DNA from: Rufibacter roseolus
GTDB lineage: Bacteria; Bacteroidota; Bacteroidia; Cytophagales; Hymenobacteraceae
Direction of reading: 5' to 3'
Length of the DNA stretch: 64,000 nucleotides
NCBI RefSeq assembly: GCF_017916365.1
Contig: NZ_JAFMSU010000001.1
Coordinates: 1,426,001 to 1,490,000 of the forward strand
A model generated the notes under the pieces. That model was not told the DNA's origin. It worked only from the letters and a program-made list of their open reading frames with translations, and made no database searches. The position numbers and the translations under genes were made by a program. Below, one piece after another: positions 57,328 through 64,000 of the stretch (positions are counted from its first letter, which is position 1; every line of letters starts with the position of its first letter).

Positions 57328-57935
57328 GTTTCTTTGCGTATACGCCCTAGAGGTGTTTTTCCCTTAGGTGAGCCAATGGGATCTGCCTATCCGTTTTGGG
57401 CCTGAAATCAGGAAAATAACGTGGAAACAGCTTGGCAAAGTCCATTGGGCCTGCACCGGATAATAAGGAGAAAGAAATGAAACTATTCTTTCACTAAGGG
57501 CTGGAGTCGGCTTTTCAGGAGTACATGAAGTGTCTTAACTGTATCACGCTTCTGGTTGCCCGGGCAAGAAAAATGACGCCCCACAAGGTGTTTAAAAAGG
57601 GGCCCAGGAACTCATGGAAGTAAAAAGAAAGGATCATCAACTGGAAAAAGCAAGCGTGACCCAAGACTTTAAGGAGGATTTTTAATTTAAGGATATGCAC
57701 TAGGGAAATATTGTAATTTTAAGATTTACTTAGGGGTAATCAATAGTAGCTTTATTGGTGAAATACTGTTTTGTAAATCTAGGAGTATGCTTAAATCTTG
57801 CGCTATCCCGTGTATATTAATTTTTTACAATATTGAAATTCATTAATATTGTAAAACTATATACCATTTAAGTTTAATTTTTTAATTGGAGTATTCGGGT
57901 ATTACCGCTTGCTCTGCAAACCTGCTCTAAAAACT
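57328..57935. other. AT-rich gene-free region
   Basis: Over about 600 bases composition shifts from GC-rich to strongly AT-rich (57660-57900). A 61-codon minus-strand frame at 57515-57700 is not convincing. The region holds the repeated AATATTGTAA motif described in the next entry and a weak TTTTGGGCCTGAAATCAGG unit near 57395. Confidence 0.6.
57707..57856. promoter_or_regulatory. AATATTGTAA motifs: candidate operator upstream of the sugar dehydrogenase
   Basis: AATATTGTAA lies at 57707-57716 and again inside AATATTGTAAAA at 57845-57856. The inverted word TTTTACAATATT is at 57823-57834, so the last two form a 12-bp inverted repeat with a 10-base spacer. It starts about 113 bases before the ATG at 57936. 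A dimeric regulator could bind; the protein is unknown. Confidence 0.45.
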
Positions 57936-59147
57936 ATGAAACAAAGCACTATCCTGAAGTGGGGTACTTGTTTACTGGTGGTTCTCTGCCAACTGGGATG
58001 CTCTTCCAACTCGGGCAAGCCCGATGCCCAGGAAGAAGGCGAGAGAACCTCTACCGCCGCTCAGGACACCGCCTCTGAGAACGTGACGGAACAGCCCGCC
58101 ACTGATGCAGACCTGGCCAAAATCTCCTTGCCAGACGGCTTCCAGATCAGCTACTTCGCCCGTAATGTGGTGAATGCCCGCTCCATGGCCCTGGGCCCGG
58201 ACGGAACGCTCTACGTGGGTTCCCGTGACAAAGGCAGCGTGTACGCCTTGCCAGACCGCAACAAAGACGGCAAAGCCGATGAGGTGATCACCATTGCCAG
58301 CGGCTTGAACATGCCCAACGGCGTGGCCCTGCGCAACGGCTCCTTGTTTGTGGCCGAGATCAGCCGCATTACGCGCTATGACAACATCGCCCAGAACCTG
58401 AAGAACCCGCCCAAACCGGCGGTGGTCTATGACAAATTCCCTACTGAGGAGCACCACGGCTGGAAATACATCGCCTTCGGGCCCGATGACAAACTGTACG
58501 TTCCGGTGGGCGCGCCCTGCAACATCTGCCTTAGAAAAGAACCGGTGTACGCCGCCATCAACCGCATGAACCCAGACGGCTCGGGCTTGGAGGTTTTCGC
58601 CAGCGGCGTGCGCAACACCGTGGGCTTTGACTGGCACCCTACCACCAAGGAACTCTGGTTCACCGACAACGGCCGTGACCTCATGGGCGACAACATGCCG
58701 CCAGATGAACTGAACCGCGCGCCTAAGAAAGGCATGCACTTCGGGTATCCGTTCTGCCACGCCGGTGAGACCCTGGACCCTGAGTTTGGTAAAGGGAAGA
58801 ACTGCGCAGACTACACCGCGCCCGTGCAGAAGCTGAATCCGCACGGCGGTACCTTGGGCATGGAGTTCTACACCGGCAATATGTTCCCCGAGAACTACAA
58901 AAACCAGATCTTCATTGCCGAGCACGGCTCCTGGAACCGCACTGAGAAAATAGGTTACCGCCTGAGCCTCTACCGCACCGATGCCCAGGGCAAAGGCAGC
59001 TTTGTGCCTTTCGCGGCGGGTTGGCTGCAGGACGGCAAGGAGTGGGGCCGCCCGGTAGACGTGGAGGTGATGCCAGATGGTTCTCTGCTGGTTTCTGATG
59101 ACATGAACGATGCCATTTACCGCATCACGTATAGCGGTAACAAATAA
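57936..59147 (+). CDS. PQQ-dependent sugar dehydrogenase-like lipoprotein
   Basis: The 403-residue product has a lipobox (VLCQLGC, Cys near 22), an acidic Ser/Thr-rich linker, and a six-bladed beta-propeller of the sorbosone/glucose dehydrogenase type. Marks are LPDGFQISYFARNVVNARSMALGPDGTLYVGS in pieces, EEHHGWKYIAFGPDDKLYV, GVRNTVGFDWHP, LWFTDNGRDLMGDN and FIAEHGSWNR; conserved His, Arg and Asp residues in these blocks bind PQQ and calcium in the family. It probably oxidises a sugar or aldose in the periplasm. An upstream in-frame start at 57909 lies before the signal and is less likely. Confidence 0.9.
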   Translation: MKQSTILKWGTCLLVVLCQLGCSSNSGKPDAQEEGERTSTAAQDTASENVTEQPATDADLAKISLPDGFQISYFARNVVNARSMALGPDGTLYVGSRDKGSVYALPDRNKDGKADEVITIASGLNMPNGVALRNGSLFVAEISRITRYDNIAQNLKNPPKPAVVYDKFPTEEHHGWKYIAFGPDDKLYVPVGAPCNICLRKEPVYAAINRMNPDGSGLEVFASGVRNTVGFDWHPTTKELWFTDNGRDLMGDNMPPDELNRAPKKGMHFGYPFCHAGETLDPEFGKGKNCADYTAPVQKLNPHGGTLGMEFYTGNMFPENYKNQIFIAEHGSWNRTEKIGYRLSLYRTDAQGKGSFVPFAAGWLQDGKEWGRPVDVEVMPDGSLLVSDDMNDAIYRITYSGNK

Positions 59148-59215
59148 GCTGATTTCTGGCTTCTTTTTCTCATATTGGCCTAGAAACAGTATGTTCCATG
59201 CATGTAAGGCGCCAG

Positions 59216-59404
59216 ATGATGAAAAAGAAGCCAGTACTTTTTTCGGTCGTGGGAATATTTCTTTTCGCTGCTTCTGCTTTTGTGTTTATAGAACACAGCA
59301 ATGACCATAAGGAGTGCTCTACAGTTACCAGCACTACCACCAATCAGGCAGGAATTCAAGTCACAAGCACAAAGCACCTTTGCAGAGAGCAATTCAGTTT
59401 TTAG
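59216..59404 (+). CDS. Small exported protein with two Cys
   Basis: The 62-residue product starts MMKKKPVLFSVVGIF, a short signal or anchor, then a Thr/Ser-rich part with Cys34 and Cys56, which could form a disulfide. The ATG at 59216 is chosen because an earlier one at 59198 precedes the basic segment. It is short, so coding status is uncertain, but the basic-hydrophobic start and two spaced Cys speak for it. No family is recognised. Confidence 0.5.
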   Translation: MMKKKPVLFSVVGIFLFAASAFVFIEHSNDHKECSTVTSTTTNQAGIQVTSTKHLCREQFSF

Positions 59405-59487
59405 GTACGCATCTTAACCGAGTAACCAATGTCTGTTTCAGGCCTCTTTTTACAGAACAGGCTTAAAAACGGCTAAGTCCAGGAGGT

Positions 59488-59979
59488 ATGAAGAAAGACA
59501 AACCTGTAAAAAGTATCATTGGCCGGCGCGAGATGGTGGATTTCCCCGACCTGGAGTTATTTGACATAGAAGCCAAGGTAGACACCGGCGCGTATACCTC
59601 TTCCATCCACTGCAACAACATTAGGGAGGTGGATTTGCCCAACGGGCAGCGGGCCATCCACTTTGAGCTTCTGGACGCCAACCATCCGGCCTATAACCAC
59701 AAGGCTTTCCAGTTCACAGATTTTGACCTCCGGATTGTAAAAAGTTCGTTTGGCGATGTGCAGGAACGCTACGTTATCCGTACAAAGGTCCTCATTAACG
59801 GGCTGGAGGTAGAGACGGAGTTCTCGCTTTCAGACCGCAGCGACCTCAAGTACCCGGTGCTGCTGGGGCGTACGCTGCTCAGGCGCCGCTTTATTGTGGA
59901 TGTCTCCAAAAAGTACCTGTCGCTCAAGGCCAAAAACAAGTCCAAAAAAAGTAACACACCCAAGAATTCCCCTTTATGA
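59488..59979 (+). CDS. Retropepsin-like putative ATP-dependent zinc protease, RimK-associated (RimB-like)
   Basis: The 163-residue protein belongs to the PF05618 family, which has an aspartic-protease-like fold. The active-site word is [12 protein letters not shown], with Asp-Thr-Gly near residue 31, and the second half has [16 protein letters not shown]. Bacterial homologues are paired with RimK, and the Pseudomonas RimB protein acts with RimK on glutamate tails of ribosomal protein S6. Its stop codon overlaps the rimK start by four bases (ATGA at 59976), so translation is coupled. The final 25 residues are Lys-rich and probably disordered. Confidence 0.9.
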   Translation: MKKDKPVKSIIGRREMVDFPDLELFDIEAKVDTGAYTSSIHCNNIREVDLPNGQRAIHFELLDANHPAYNHKAFQFTDFDLRIVKSSFGDVQERYVIRTKVLINGLEVETEFSLSDRSDLKYPVLLGRTLLRRRFIVDVSKKYLSLKAKNKSKKSNTPKNSPL

Positions 59980-60911
59980 AAATAGCGATTCTCTCGCGCG
60001 ACCCCAAATTATATTCCACCCGCCGGTTAGTGGAAGCCGCCCAGCAGCGGGGCCATGAGGTAGTAGTCCTGGACCACTTGCGCTGTGACCTGGTCATGGA
60101 GAAAGGTGACCCGCATATTCTCTACAAAGGCGAGTTGCTCACGGGCATAGATGCCATTATTCCCCGCATCGGGGCCTCGGTTACGTTCTACGGAACGGCC
60201 GTGGTACGCCAGTTTGAGATGATGAAGGTGAAAAGCGTAGTGGCTTCCCAGTCCATCCTGCGATCAAGAGACAAACTCCGCAGCCTCCAGATCATGGCCC
60301 GGGCGGGTCTGGGCATGCCCAAAACGGCTTTCACCAACTACTCCAAACAAGTAAAGGAACTCATCAAAGAGGTAGGCGGCGCGCCGCTGGTGATCAAACT
60401 GCTGGAAGGTACCCAAGGCCTGGGCGTGGTGCTAGCCGAGACCCAGAAAGCCGCCGAGTCGGTGATTGAGGCGTTCCACAACCTTAAGGCCCGCATTATT
60501 GTGCAGGAGTTTATTGCTGAGAGCAAAGGCGCCGACATAAGGGTGTTTGTGGTGAACGGCGAGGTAGTAGGGGCCATGAAGCGCCAAGGCAAGGAAGGCG
60601 AGTTCCGCTCTAACCTGCACCGCGGCGGCAGCGCCAGCCTTATCAAGCTTACGCGCGCCGAGAAAACCGCTGCCCTCATGGCTGCCAAGTCCCTGGGCCT
60701 GGACGTGGCCGGCGTAGACATGCTGCAGTCTTCTCGTGGGCCGCTGATCCTGGAGGTGAACTCCTCGCCGGGGCTGGAAGGCATTGAGAAGGCCACCCAG
60801 AAAGACATCGCGGGCAAGATCATTGAATACACAGAATTGCTGGTGAACAAAGGGAAAACTAAGAAGTCCAAACCCAAGAGTACCCCAGATGGCGGAGATG
60901 ATCATCAATGA
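59976..60911 (+). CDS. rimK: Ribosomal protein S6-L-glutamate ligase-type ATP-grasp enzyme
   Basis: RimK adds glutamate residues to the C-terminus of ribosomal protein S6. The 311-residue protein has an N-terminal RimK preATP-grasp domain ([43 protein letters not shown]) and an ATP-grasp domain with [39 protein letters not shown] and the metal site [14 protein letters not shown]. It overlaps the protease by 4 bases and the deacylase by 23 bases, so the three form one tightly coupled operon. The Lys-rich C-terminal tail ([11 protein letters not shown]) is extra. Confidence 0.95.
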   Translation: MKIAILSRDPKLYSTRRLVEAAQQRGHEVVVLDHLRCDLVMEKGDPHILYKGELLTGIDAIIPRIGASVTFYGTAVVRQFEMMKVKSVVASQSILRSRDKLRSLQIMARAGLGMPKTAFTNYSKQVKELIKEVGGAPLVIKLLEGTQGLGVVLAETQKAAESVIEAFHNLKARIIVQEFIAESKGADIRVFVVNGEVVGAMKRQGKEGEFRSNLHRGGSASLIKLTRAEKTAALMAAKSLGLDVAGVDMLQSSRGPLILEVNSSPGLEGIEKATQKDIAGKIIEYTELLVNKGKTKKSKPKSTPDGGDDHQ

Positions 60912-61827
60912 TATTCCCATCTACCCGGGAGACAGCAAACTCATCCGGCTTAATGTTTCCCGGCTGCCCAGCGGCACGCAGATAGACATCCCTATCCACG
61001 TTTTCAGGTCCCAAGAACCCGGTCCGGTGCTGCTGCTCATGGCCGGCATGCACGGCGATGAGGTGAACGGCATTGAGTTGATCCGGCGAATGATCAGGAG
61101 AAACCTGCTGCATCCTTTGAAGGGCACGGTGCTGGCCATTCCTATCCTCAACATTTACGGGTTCCTGAACTTCTCGCGTGAGGTACCAGACGGAAAAGAC
61201 GTGAACCGCAGCTTTCCGGGGAACGCTAAAGGTTCTCTGGCCAGCCGCGTGGCGGCGCGGTTCACCAAAGAAGTTCTGCCGCTCATTGATTACGGCATAG
61301 ATTTCCACACCGGCGGCGCGAGCAAATCAAATTTCCCGCAGATCAGGTGTCGCCTGGAGGACGGTGAGAGTGATGCGCTGGCCAAAGCGTTTGGGGCGCC
61401 CTTCGTGCTGAACTCCAACTATCGGCCGGGCTCCCTCCGCAAAGAAGCCTCAAACCTGGGCAAGACCATCATTGTGTATGAGACCGGTGAGTCTCTGCGG
61501 TTCGATGAACAGGGCATTATCCTGGCCATGGAAGGAACCCAACGCGTCATGCACCACCTGGGCATGGCCGACAAATCAGTGCCAGCATCGCAGCCGCCCG
61601 TGGTCTGCCACCATACCACCTGGATTAGGGCACCCCGCGCCGGGCTTTTCCGCAGTTTTGTGAAAAACGGGCAAGAAGTGAGCCGGGGGCAGCAAATAGG
61701 CGCCGTTTCTGATCCGTACGGCGGAGCCACCCATCCCATCACCACGCCCGTGGCAGGCTATGTGGTAGGGCTAAACCATATGCCCGTGGTAAATCAGGGA
61801 GACGCCATTCTGCACATCGGCTATTAA
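60889..61827 (+). CDS. Succinylglutamate desuccinylase/aspartoacylase family zinc deacylase
   Basis: The 312-residue M14-like enzyme has the zinc motif HGDE in [13 protein letters not shown], a third ligand in [11 protein letters not shown], and the catalytic Glu in [12 protein letters not shown]. Arg/Asn substrate contacts may lie in [11 protein letters not shown]. Family members hydrolyse N-acyl amino acids. Here the gene overlaps rimK by 23 bases, so it probably acts on glutamate or on glutamate tails handled by RimK and the protease. The C-terminal beta domain ([20 protein letters not shown]) is lipoyl-like. The exact reaction is unproven. Confidence 0.92.
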   Translation: MAEMIINDIPIYPGDSKLIRLNVSRLPSGTQIDIPIHVFRSQEPGPVLLLMAGMHGDEVNGIELIRRMIRRNLLHPLKGTVLAIPILNIYGFLNFSREVPDGKDVNRSFPGNAKGSLASRVAARFTKEVLPLIDYGIDFHTGGASKSNFPQIRCRLEDGESDALAKAFGAPFVLNSNYRPGSLRKEASNLGKTIIVYETGESLRFDEQGIILAMEGTQRVMHHLGMADKSVPASQPPVVCHHTTWIRAPRAGLFRSFVKNGQEVSRGQQIGAVSDPYGGATHPITTPVAGYVVGLNHMPVVNQGDAILHIGY

Positions 61828-61934
61828 GCTTTATTTTTATTTAGGGAGTGGGGGTAAATACGATATTGCCTGTCAATTACCTACCAGGTAGGTAAACATG
61901 CCTGCGATCTGTGTCTATCTCAACTCTTTTCTGA

Positions 61935-64000
61935 ATGTCCTTTCATCTTCGGTTCCGGAGCCCTGCAAGTCGCAGCCTCCGGATGTTTGCTGCTTTGGTT
62001 TTTCTGTTGCTCCCGCTCACGGGTTTGGCCCAGAGACACACCATCAGCGGCTACGTGCGTGATGCCCAGACGGGCGAAAACCTCATTGGGGTAGCCATCC
62101 TCAACACCGTCACGGGGCAGGGCACTGCCACCAACGCTTACGGCTTCTACAGCCTTACCCTTCCCAAAGACTCTGTGAAACTGGTGCTTTCCTACGTGGG
62201 CTATGAGCGCAAGACGTTTTCGGCGTATTTAGACAAAGACGTGCAGCAAAACCTCCTGCTGACCCCGTTTGCCACGGCCCTGCAGGAGGTGGAGATTGTG
62301 AACACCCGCGAGGAAGACGTGCGCGAGAGCACCCGCATGAGTACCATCAACATGAGTGTGGCGCAGATAAAATCGGTGCCGGCTATGTTTGGCGAGGTGG
62401 ACGTGCTCAAAACCCTGCAACTGCTGCCGGGCGTGCAGAGCGGGGGCGAGGGAAGCAGTGGCTTGTACGTACGCGGCGGCGGTCCGGACCAGAACCTCAT
62501 CCTCCTGGACGGCGTGCCGGTGTACAATGCCTCGCACCTGTTCGGGTTTTTCTCAGTGTTTACCGCTGAGGCCCTCAACAACGTGGAATTGGTGAAAGGC
62601 GGCTTCCCGGCGCGCTACGGCGGTAGGCTGTCCAGTGTGCTGGACATCTCCATGAAAGAGGGCAACATGAACAAGGTGGACGGCGAAGGTTCCATCGGGC
62701 TCATCGCCTCGCGGCTGACTGTGGGCGGACCTTTGAAGAAAGATGTGGCTTCCTTTATCGTATCGGGCCGCCGAACCTACATTGACGTGTTGGCCCGCCC
62801 GTTCATGAACAAAGAAGAGGGCGTGGGAGGCTATTATTTCTATGACCTCAATGCCAAACTGAACTGGAAAGTAAGCGAGAAAGACCGCCTGTACCTGAGT
62901 GCCTACCGAGGCTACGACGAGTTTTACGCCGATATGGAACGCAGCGGCGCCGACAGGGAGAAAAGCACCGCCGGACTGGGCTGGGGAAACCTCACCTCGG
63001 CGTTCCGCTGGAACCGTGTCATCAACCAGCGCCTGTTCCTGAACACGCACCTCACCTACACCAAATACCAGTTTGATATCAGCAGTGAGGAAGAATCTAC
63101 TTACCAGGGCGAAAGCTATGACTACAAACTCAAGTACTTGTCCAACATCCGGGACCTGAGCACCAAGCTGGACTTTGACTTTATCCCCAATCCCAACCAT
63201 TACATCCGGTTTGGGACTCAGTACGTGCACCACCAGTTTCAGCCGGGCGCGCTGCAGGTACGGGACAATAACGGCGGCTCGGCCGAGGACCTGAACGTGA
63301 ATACCCAGAAAACCAATGCGCAGGAAGTAGGGCTCTACCTGGAGGATGACTTTAAGCTTTCTGACCGGGTAAAGGTGAACGTGGGCGTGCGGGCCAACGG
63401 CTTTTGGGTTAACAAAGAGACCTATTCTTCCATTGAGCCGCGGGCTTCGGTTCGGTTCATCGCCACAGAGAAGCTGAGTTTGAAAGCGTCTTACACGCAC
63501 ATGACCCAGTTCATCCACCTGCTCACCAACAGCGGCATTGGGTTGCCCACCGATCTTTGGGTGCCGTCCACTGAGAAAGTGAAACCGCAGCGCTCGCGCC
63601 AGATCGCGCTGGGTGCTACCCGTACCATCGCCGGCGATAAGCTGGAAGTCAGCCTGGAGGGCTATTACAAAACCATGCGCAACCTCATTGAATACAAAGA
63701 AGGCGCGTCTTTCATTGGCATCTCCAACAGTTGGGACACCAAGGTGACTACCGGCAAAGGCTGGGCTTATGGTATGGAGCTTTTTCTGCACAAGAAGACC
63801 GGCCGCACCAACGGCTGGGTTGGTTACACGCTGGCCTGGTCTAACCGCCAGTTCCCGGATTTAAACCGAGGCAAGGAGTTCCCTTACCGCTATGACCGGC
63901 GTCATGATTTTGAGGTGGTGGTCATCCATCAGCTTAAACCCAACCTGTCTTTGTCGGCTACGTGGGTGTACGGCACCGGCAACGCGGTTACCTTGCCCGA
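61935..64000 (+). CDS. TonB-dependent receptor, C-terminus beyond the window
   Basis: The frame starts at the ATG at 61935 (MSFHLRFRSPASRSLRMFAA, a basic signal start) and stays open to the window end, about 688 residues. An ATG at 61983 is an alternative. After the signal peptide comes a carboxypeptidase-like domain (HTISGYVRDAQTGENLIGVA) and a TonB plug with LQLLPGVQSGGEGSSGLYV and LILLDGVPVYNASHLFG, then KGGFPARYGGRLSSVLDI and the first barrel strands (VSGRRTYIDVL onwards). It imports an iron complex or nutrient using TonB energy. It is not a SusC pair by its plug form, and the substrate is unknown. Confidence 0.95.
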   Translation, partial: MSFHLRFRSPASRSLRMFAALVFLLLPLTGLAQRHTISGYVRDAQTGENLIGVAILNTVTGQGTATNAYGFYSLTLPKDSVKLVLSYVGYERKTFSAYLDKDVQQNLLLTPFATALQEVEIVNTREEDVRESTRMSTINMSVAQIKSVPAMFGEVDVLKTLQLLPGVQSGGEGSSGLYVRGGGPDQNLILLDGVPVYNASHLFGFFSVFTAEALNNVELVKGGFPARYGGRLSSVLDISMKEGNMNKVDGEGSIGLIASRLTVGGPLKKDVASFIVSGRRTYIDVLARPFMNKEEGVGGYYFYDLNAKLNWKVSEKDRLYLSAYRGYDEFYADMERSGADREKSTAGLGWGNLTSAFRWNRVINQRLFLNTHLTYTKYQFDISSEEESTYQGESYDYKLKYLSNIRDLSTKLDFDFIPNPNHYIRFGTQYVHHQFQPGALQVRDNNGGSAEDLNVNTQKTNAQEVGLYLEDDFKLSDRVKVNVGVRANGFWVNKETYSSIEPRASVRFIATEKLSLKASYTHMTQFIHLLTNSGIGLPTDLWVPSTEKVKPQRSRQIALGATRTIAGDKLEVSLEGYYKTMRNLIEYKEGASFIGISNSWDTKVTTGKGWAYGMELFLHKKTGRTNGWVGYTLAWSNRQFPDLNRGKEFPYRYDRRHDFEVVVIHQLKPNLSLSATWVYGTGNAVTLP

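Noticed and set aside
57515-57700. 61-codon minus-strand frame in the AT-rich gap
   Set aside because: Hydrophobic by chance in AT-rich DNA, no start signal, no family.
62553-63791. Long minus-strand frame opposite the TonB receptor
   Set aside because: The plus-strand receptor has signal peptide, plug and barrel strands; the minus frame is its shadow.
1-64000. tRNA, rRNA, prophage or insertion sequence
   Set aside because: No T-loop-like GTTCGAATCC words in a cloverleaf context, no integrase, transposase or phage structural gene seen.

Overview
This window looks like the chromosome of a Bacteroidota species, most likely of the Cytophagales/Hymenobacteraceae type (Rufibacter- or Pontibacter-like). 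I infer this from protein style (carboxypeptidase-like plus TonB-plug proteins, many lipoproteins, ZapA and RNase Y next to pheT), from promoters of the TAnnTTTG type, and from the scarcity of Shine-Dalgarno sequences. I see no phage, insertion sequence, tRNA, rRNA or CRISPR array. The content is mostly housekeeping genes separated by intergenic regions rich in small palindromic repeats.

Layout. 1-6.4 kb, minus strand: an M16 peptidase cut by the window edge, dnaX with a downstream membrane protein, an outer-membrane beta-barrel protein and a small anchored protein. 6.6-12.5 kb: nucleotidyltransferase plus metallophosphoesterase, a methyltransferase, pruA, a GNAT acetyltransferase and a DUF4112 protein. 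12.9-20.6 kb: ROK regulator, Dph6-like ATPase, acyltransferase, SGNH lipase, small secreted proteins and uvsE. 21.3-27.2 kb: a giant alpha-2-macroglobulin-like protein carrying a TonB plug. 27.4-32.2 kb: sucD, then a peroxide-defence locus (oxyR divergent from dps-ahpC-ahpD-VOC). 32.7-39.7 kb, minus strand: rny, zapA, a coiled-coil protein, pheT, a DUF1684 protein and radC. 39.8-51.3 kb: a metallophosphoesterase, a repeat lipoprotein, a cysteine/cystathionine synthase, a two-component pair, a TauE exporter, adenine deaminase, cmk, ispH and a DUF502 protein. 51.7-64 kb: GH20 hexosaminidase, hypothetical genes, a sugar dehydrogenase, the retropepsin-like protease-rimK-deacylase operon, and a TonB-dependent receptor cut by the window end.

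Most notable points. (1) dnaX carries a run of ten A exactly between the gamma and tau regions, and both alternative frames stop almost at once, so gamma is probably made by slippage. (2) The histidine kinase at 44.2-45.4 kb has an N-terminus like the plant ethylene receptor ETR1, with Asp, Tyr and His at the same spacing, but the copper Cys is Gly and the phosphoacceptor His is Arg. (3) The 1,950-residue macroglobulin has a SusC-type carboxypeptidase-like domain and TonB plug, but no barrel, inserted before a CxEQ thioester region. (4) The oxyR-dps intergenic region has a palindrome placed to repress oxyR and activate dps. (5) At least six families of intergenic palindromes show paired arm changes that keep hairpins intact, and many terminators share one CTGTTTT/AAAACAG core.

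Limits: all calls come from reading the sequence and from recalled family knowledge; no search was run.
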